Assembly (NCBI RefSeq): GCF_902499115.1
Contig: NZ_CABVPN010000052.1
Span: 1 to 19,600 of the forward strand
Source of the DNA: Burkholderia diffusa
GTDB lineage: Bacteria > Pseudomonadota > Gammaproteobacteria > Burkholderiales > Burkholderiaceae
DNA length: 19,600 bases
Reading direction: 5' to 3'
How positions within the stretch are numbered: position 1 is the stretch's first letter; each line of letters opens with the position of its first letter. Under the pieces are notes generated by a model. The model was not told the DNA's origin. It worked only from the letters and a program-made list of their open reading frames with translations, and did not search any database. Shown in pieces: positions 15,875 through 19,600 of this stretch. A program made the translations under genes and the position numbers.

Positions 15875-16717
15875 ATGCGATCTCTATCGACCGACATGGA
15901 TACGACGGCTGTCTCGCGGGGCAGACTTGCCGTCCGGCGCGGCGTGCCCGTTCCGAGACTTCTGCGGACCACAGTTCTCGTTTTAGCCCTTAGCTTGGCG
16001 GCAACGCCGACGCAGGCAACTTCACATGAGGAACCCGAAGGCATGAATACGAAAACGTCTCTTCCAGACGCTGCTGAAGCGCTAACCCCCCGTCAAAAGG
16101 CGATCGTGCCCATCGCGGCATTCGCTGCGGCGGGGGACATCGACAAACTCACTGCTGCATTGAACGAGGGACTGGACATCGGTCTGACGATCAGCGAGGT
16201 CCGGGAAATCCTGGTGCAGCTCTATGCTTACGCGGGCTTTCCGCGCAGCCTCAATGCGCTCGGCGCGCTGATGAAGGTGGTGGACACGCGCAAGCAGGCG
16301 AGGCTGCGAGATGCGGACGGTTCGGCGCCCGGTCGACAGGTTCCGACTGGCGACGCATTGCTTGTGGCCGGCACGGCGAACCAGACGAAGCTGTCCGGGG
16401 GGCCGGTGAAAGGCGCATTGTTCGATTTCGCACCGGCGATCGACCGATTTCTGAAGACTCATCTGTTCGGCGACATCTTCGAGCGCGACAATCTCGATTG
16501 GCAGAGCCGTGAGCTGGCGACGGTAAGCATGCTCGCCGCGCTGACCGGGGTCGATTCACAGCTGCAAGCGCATATGCGAATCAGCATGAACGTCGGACTT
16601 TCCGCTGGTCAATTGAAACAGCTCTGCGAGGTATTGGTCGATCGCGTAGACCGACAGGCCGCACGACGCGCGGACGAAGCGTTGGAGCGACAACTTGTGG
16701 CAGCGACGGGTCACTAA
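15875..16717 (+). CDS. Exported protein with two carboxymuconolactone decarboxylase (CMD) domains
   Basis: A 280-residue protein. A signal-like segment (RLLRTTVLVLALSLAATPTQA, residues 28-48) is followed by a probable cleavage site after TQA. A CMD domain spans about 71-137, with EVREILVQLYAYAGFPRSLNALG as its core, and a second about 205-255, with RELATVSMLAALTG and GLSAGQLKQL. There is no CxxC pair as in AhpD, so a peroxidase role is unlikely; the only Cys outside the leader is C251. The start at 15875 has a GGAG just upstream and keeps the signal; a start at 15896 is possible, and a start at 16043 would give a cytosolic form. It begins 19 bp after paoC, so it is likely co-expressed with it. 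It could act on a lactone or on the Pao product in the periplasm. Confidence 0.82.
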   Translation: MRSLSTDMDTTAVSRGRLAVRRGVPVPRLLRTTVLVLALSLAATPTQATSHEEPEGMNTKTSLPDAAEALTPRQKAIVPIAAFAAAGDIDKLTAALNEGLDIGLTISEVREILVQLYAYAGFPRSLNALGALMKVVDTRKQARLRDADGSAPGRQVPTGDALLVAGTANQTKLSGGPVKGALFDFAPAIDRFLKTHLFGDIFERDNLDWQSRELATVSMLAALTGVDSQLQAHMRISMNVGLSAGQLKQLCEVLVDRVDRQAARRADEALERQLVAATGH

Positions 16718-16787
16718 GGTCGCTGTGCTACACCACGCACCGCTTCGATCGGCTCGGATCGGGTCAATCTTCGCGGTCCATTTGTAG

Positions 16788-17127
16788 ACATCTTCGCATC
16801 GCAAGTTGGCACCGGGTATCGTGACTCATGCGAATCAAGGTAGCCGGTTCGCCAGCGATGACTGGCAATCGTTTTTGAAGGCTCAGCAGATGGTGCCACG
16901 CATGAGCCGTCGTGGAAACTGCCCCGATAATGCCTTGGCGGAAGGCTTCTTCAGCGCGCTGAAAAAGGACCGGACCGAACTGAGAAACTATCCGATGCGG
17001 GCGATGACGTCCACTGACATGTTCAATTATGTGGAGATGTTCTATGAACTTCGTTCGTCAGCACGGTTTCGCTGTCGACCTGCCACGCGTTGAGCTTGAA
17101 CGGCGCTACGTGCTAAACGACTCGTGA
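16788..17127 (+). pseudogene. 3' fragment of an IS3-family transposase (OrfB), frameshifted
   Basis: Residues matching the end of the rve (DDE) transposase are visible: HANQGSRFASDDWQSFL, MSRRGNCPDNALAEGFFSALKKD and a NYVEMFYE segment. The frame is closed upstream by a TAG at 16785, so the first DDE Asp and the whole N-terminal part are lost. The second catalytic Asp is replaced by Asn (HANQG against the usual HSDQG-like motif). After FYEL the frame shifts: the +1 frame from 17044 continues with RQHGFAVDLPRVELERRY, like the normal RRHG...SPVEFE-RY end, and stops at 17127. The gene is therefore dead. It sits at a sharp change of base composition and may mark an insertion edge. Confidence 0.85.
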
Positions 17128-17245
17128 GTGTCTATGGAGCACTGTTCGGTCCATTTCGTAATTAATTGTGATGAATCTATTACTGGCTGTATCCTCTTAA
17201 GTCGGTTCTATATAATAGTCACAAGGTTGTTATAAGAGACGATCC

Positions 17246-17722
17246 TTATATGAAGCTACTTTCATTGGCTTGAAGTCTTTTGGAGCGCTGCTTCGTGAGA
17301 ACCATGGATAATGCAATTACTCCCAGGATCACCGTCGCAAACCAAATTTGGGGATGAAGCCCGGCCACATAAGCCGCAAGCTTATCGAATTCCGAATCAA
17401 ACATTGCTGTCCCGGGAAATAGAAGAGCCGCATACATGCCCAAGTACGGCGAAGCAAGTATGAGTCCGGCAATAATATGATCTTCCAACTGTGGAAGGTT
17501 TCTACGCCATATGAAGCCAAGGGCGACCAAAGAAAGAAGCATCGACATGCATATGTATTGAGAATCGTGAAATTTTGCGTGTGGCGGCCATTTGGGGTTG
17601 AAGATGTGCTCCTGAGAAAAAGGGCCGAGCACATCAGCCCAGAATGCCGCAAAAAATGTTATTAGGGCGCACAGCGAGAGTAGTATTTTTTCAATGTTCA
17701 AAGTCGCTTCTTGTCTTTCCAT
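17246..17722 (-). CDS. Small four-helix membrane protein (DUF6640-like)
   Basis: A 158-residue inner-membrane protein with four predicted hydrophobic segments (about 10-29, 53-73, 84-103 and 127-143). Between the first two lies a striking conserved-looking motif, NPKWPPHAKFHDSQ (42-55), and a charged tail (KQRSKRL) follows the last helix. This resembles the DUF6640 family, which I recall only in outline; no function is known to me. I chose the ATG at 17722 because a GAGGG lies 5 bases upstream; the frame runs on to 17797 without a ribosome binding site. It lies 150 bp downstream of the Old Yellow Enzyme gene on the same strand, so it could be its partner. Base composition is lower in G+C than the left side of the window. 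Confidence 0.7.
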   Translation of the reverse strand: MERQEATLNIEKILLSLCALITFFAAFWADVLGPFSQEHIFNPKWPPHAKFHDSQYICMSMLLSLVALGFIWRRNLPQLEDHIIAGLILASPYLGMYAALLFPGTAMFDSEFDKLAAYVAGLHPQIWFATVILGVIALSMVLTKQRSKRLQANESSFI

Positions 17723-17872
17723 CGTACCCTCGTGGGCTTGTGAAATACTGCATTCTAGATGCGCAATCAGCCAGACCGGATAGCGCCTGGGGAACATTAT
17801 ATTGCGATGATTTAATTAGACGCGGTGAGTTTTTTAGGCTCCCGTCAGAAAATCCAATCAACTTATTACGAA

Positions 17873-18976
17873 CTATTTCCGCTTGATAGCAGGGTAGTCC
17901 GTGTAACCCACTGCATCATCCTCGCCGGGAACATAGAAGCTCTCATAGTCCGGCATGTTAAGAGGATCACCGTTGCGGAAGCGTTCTGGCAAGTCGGGAT
18001 TTGCAAGAAATGGGACCCCATATGAGATCAAATCCGCCTCTCCCTGAGAGATAGCAACTTCCCCGCTCTTTGCGTCGTACCCCCCATTGAGAATGAAGGT
18101 GCGTGAGAAAACCCGGCGCAGGTAAGGGGCAATCCGGATGGCACCTTGTGGAGGTGCGTCTGGCCCGGAGATACCTTCGGTCACGTGCAGATAAGCAAGG
18201 CCTATCTGATCAAGGTGGGCAGCGAGATAGCTAAACGTATCCACCGGCGCTGAATCATGCATCCCGTGAAGCGCCATATTTGGGCCGACGCGATAGCCAA
18301 CACGATCTGCTCCCAGCACATCAGATACTGCTGCCGCGACTTCAAGAGGAAAGCGGGCACGGTTTGCGATGGAACCGCCGTAGCGATCGTTTCGGCAATT
18401 TGATGCGTCCCGCAAAAACTGATCCAGTAGGTAACCGGAGCTACCATGTAGCTCAACCCCATCAAATCCGGCCGCAGCAGCATTTTCTGCTGCCTTACGA
18501 AATTGCCCGATAACATCAGCAATCTCGATCGTACTCAGTGCGCGGGGAGTCGGAGTCCTGACTACGCCAGTTGAAATGAACACTTCGGCTTCAGCGTTCA
18601 ATGCCGAGGGCCCGATCGGGAGAGCGCCATTTTGAAACTCGAAGTGAGAGACGCGGCCGACATGCCATAATTGAGCAAAAATAACCCCACCAGCGTCATG
18701 AACGGCATCAGTAACGCGACGCCAAGCTTGGACTTGCTCGGACGAATAGATACCGGGAGTTCGAATATAGCCGGTCCCCTGCCTGCTGACTTGCGTCGCC
18801 TCGGAAACAATAAGTCCAGCGCCGGCGCGCTGCGCATAATAGGTCGGTGCTAGGGGATGAGCCACGGCATCTTTGACCGCTCGGCTACGGGTCATTGGCG
18901 CCATCACCATACGATTCCTGATTGTTAAAGGCCCTAAACGGTAGGGTTCAAGAAGAACAGCGGGTGCATGGTCCAT
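17873..18976 (-). CDS. Old Yellow Enzyme / NemA-type alkene reductase
   Basis: A 367-residue FMN-dependent OYE-family enzyme that would reduce activated C=C bonds (enones, maleimides) or nitro compounds with NAD(P)H. Visible motifs are MAPMTRSRA (25-33), AQLWHVGR (101-108), ELHGSSGYLLDQF (175-187), NDRYGGS (196-202), NGGY (297-300) and FLANPDLPERF (323-333). H177 and Y182 correspond to the OYE1 substrate-binding His191 and the proton-donor Tyr196, but the partner Asn194 (His in NemA) is Ser180. I chose the ATG at 18976, which has GAGG upstream; the frame stays open to 19069 but that stretch crosses the promoter region. It is divergent from an HxlR regulator, the usual arrangement for electrophile-sensed reductases. 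Confidence 0.93.
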   Translation of the reverse strand: MDHAPAVLLEPYRLGPLTIRNRMVMAPMTRSRAVKDAVAHPLAPTYYAQRAGAGLIVSEATQVSRQGTGYIRTPGIYSSEQVQAWRRVTDAVHDAGGVIFAQLWHVGRVSHFEFQNGALPIGPSALNAEAEVFISTGVVRTPTPRALSTIEIADVIGQFRKAAENAAAAGFDGVELHGSSGYLLDQFLRDASNCRNDRYGGSIANRARFPLEVAAAVSDVLGADRVGYRVGPNMALHGMHDSAPVDTFSYLAAHLDQIGLAYLHVTEGISGPDAPPQGAIRIAPYLRRVFSRTFILNGGYDAKSGEVAISQGEADLISYGVPFLANPDLPERFRNGDPLNMPDYESFYVPGEDDAVGYTDYPAIKRK

Positions 18977-18999
18977 GGAGCTAAGCCTCTTGTAGGAGC

Positions 19000-19036
19000 A
19001 AAATAAGTGCTTCGACTTGGTTGCCAAGGCTATGAT
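19000..19036. promoter_or_regulatory. Candidate divergent promoter/operator between OYE and HxlR genes
   Basis: The 95-bp gap contains a TATGAT hexamer (19031-19036), a good -10 for the plus-strand HxlR gene, with only a weak -35. On the minus strand, TTGGCA (complement of 19022-19027), 16 bases, then TATTTT make a plausible OYE promoter. A perfect inverted repeat, CTTGG-TTG-CCAAG (19016-19028), overlaps that minus-strand -35. HxlR proteins commonly repress by binding such repeats. Elements are seen; binding is inferred. Confidence 0.45.
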
Positions 19037-19071
19037 ACACACTGCCAAATTCGCCACAAGAAGGCACATTC

Positions 19072-19455
19072 ATGATACCGACCCCTGACCGCGCAATTCC
19101 TGAGTGCTCGAATTTCACACGTGAACTACTTAGTCGCGTTGGTGATAAATGGAGCATTCTGATCGTCGCGCATCTCGCAGAGGGGCCGTTGCGATTCAAT
19201 GCACTTAGGCGAACAATTGGCCAAGTGTCTCAGCGAATGCTAACCCTGACGTTGAAAAGCTTGGAGAAAGACGGGCTCGTATCGCGTACGGTTTTTCCTA
19301 CGGTTCCGCCTCGTGTAGAATACGAACTGACACCACTTGGTCGCACTTTAATGGAACCAATTATGGCGCTGATTAATTGGTCGCTAGCTCACCAGGGTGA
19401 TGTTGAGAAGGCGAGAGACCTGTTCGAAATACGATCCGCCGGCCATATTGGATAG
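19072..19455 (+). CDS. HxlR-family transcriptional regulator
   Basis: A 127-residue winged helix-turn-helix protein of the HxlR family. The hallmark order is visible: LLSRVGDKWSILIVAHLAEGPLRFNALRRTIGQVSQRMLTLTLKSLEKDGLVSRTVFPTVPPRVEYELTPLGR is all present (about residues 19-92), including the GDKW start, the recognition-helix region ISQRML-like, and the P-P-R-V-E-Y-E-L-T wing. An AAGG site lies about 9 bases before the ATG. It is divergent from the OYE gene with 95 bp between them, so it very likely controls that gene. HxlR proteins such as YodB and QorR sense quinones or aldehydes through a cysteine; here the only Cys is C12, close to the usual N-terminal sensor position. Redox sensing is inferred. 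Confidence 0.92.
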   Translation: MIPTPDRAIPECSNFTRELLSRVGDKWSILIVAHLAEGPLRFNALRRTIGQVSQRMLTLTLKSLEKDGLVSRTVFPTVPPRVEYELTPLGRTLMEPIMALINWSLAHQGDVEKARDLFEIRSAGHIG

Positions 19456-19479
19456 ATAAAATAAAAGGCGGATTTTCTT
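19434..19479 (+). terminator. Possible intrinsic terminator after the HxlR gene
   Basis: ATCCGCC (19434-19440) pairs with GGCGGAT (19467-19473), and TTTCTT follows. The 5' arm overlaps the last codons of the gene. The 26-base loop is long for a terminator, so this is a weak call. Confidence 0.3.
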
Positions 19480-19518
19480 ATTGACAGCATTTCTGCGGTG
19501 AAAATCGTATCATTAAGG

Positions 19519-19600
19519 TGACCTGACCCTAGCCCACAAAACTGTCCCATTTGGAAGTGGAAAATTCCGGCATGACGATGTCATCGAGACTTGGAGGTCA
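19519..19600 (+). mobile_element. Probable left end of an insertion sequence (IS3-like), cut by window edge
   Basis: A TGACCTGACCC start is followed by CCCACAAAACTGTCCCATTT, which resembles the terminal inverted repeat of IS3-type elements. A GGAGG sits at 19593-19597 just before the window edge, where a first transposase start codon could follow. No coding sequence is visible, so the call rests on resemblance to IS ends from memory. Confidence 0.35.

Noticed and set aside
17205..17220. TATAAT hexamer at 17211-17216 as a promoter
   Set aside because: There is no matching -35 box and no plus-strand gene downstream; the next gene is on the minus strand. A/T-rich DNA produces such hexamers by chance.
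1..19600. CRISPR array or other regular repeat
   Set aside because: I looked for repeated 20-40 base units with spacers and saw none; only short isolated inverted repeats are present.

Overview
The window looks like a chromosomal or megaplasmid accessory region from a beta-proteobacterium of the Burkholderia / Paraburkholderia / Caballeronia group. I infer this from the high G+C (about 60% by eye), strong third-position G/C bias, Shine-Dalgarno spacing and protein content (LysR regulators, many aldo/keto reductases, a PaoABC-type aldehyde oxidoreductase). No species-level marker is present, so the assignment is an inference.

Layout. (1) 289-2123, minus strand: a LysR-type regulator followed by two small exported alpha/beta-barrel proteins (ABM type and DUF1330 type). 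(2) 2306-7412, plus strand and divergent from the LysR gene: flavodoxin-like protein, small YciI-like protein, zinc alcohol dehydrogenase overlapping a DJ-1/Hsp31-like protein, an aldo/keto reductase, and a metal-dependent amidohydrolase of the decarboxylase type. (3) 7436-10610, minus strand: MFS transporter, YajO-like aldo/keto reductase and SDR oxidoreductase. (4) 10611-10971: a 361-bp divergent gene-free region. (5) 10972-16717, plus strand: a third aldo/keto reductase, paoA-paoB-paoC, and an exported double carboxymuconolactone-decarboxylase (CMD) protein. (6) 16788-17127: a frameshifted 3' fragment of an IS3-family transposase. (7) 17130 to about 19515: clearly more A+T-rich DNA with a small four-helix membrane protein, an Old Yellow Enzyme and a divergent HxlR regulator. 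(8) 19519-19600: a probable left end of another insertion sequence, cut by the window edge.

How the parts may work together (inference). Regions 1-5 are dominated by carbonyl chemistry. Three aldo/keto reductases, an MDR alcohol dehydrogenase, an SDR and a DJ-1/Hsp31-like protein could act on aldehydes, ketones, quinones or glyoxals in the cytoplasm. PaoABC would oxidise aldehydes to acids in the periplasm. The amidohydrolase could decarboxylate an aromatic or enol acid, and the MFS pump could move substrate or product. Three exported small proteins (ABM, DUF1330, CMD) suggest an unusual periplasmic arm. The simplest reading is an aldehyde/quinone detoxification or aromatic-aldehyde catabolic island under the LysR regulator. 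The OYE/HxlR module of region 7 has a related electrophile-response theme but appears to have been acquired separately. I see no rRNA, tRNA, CRISPR or phage genes.
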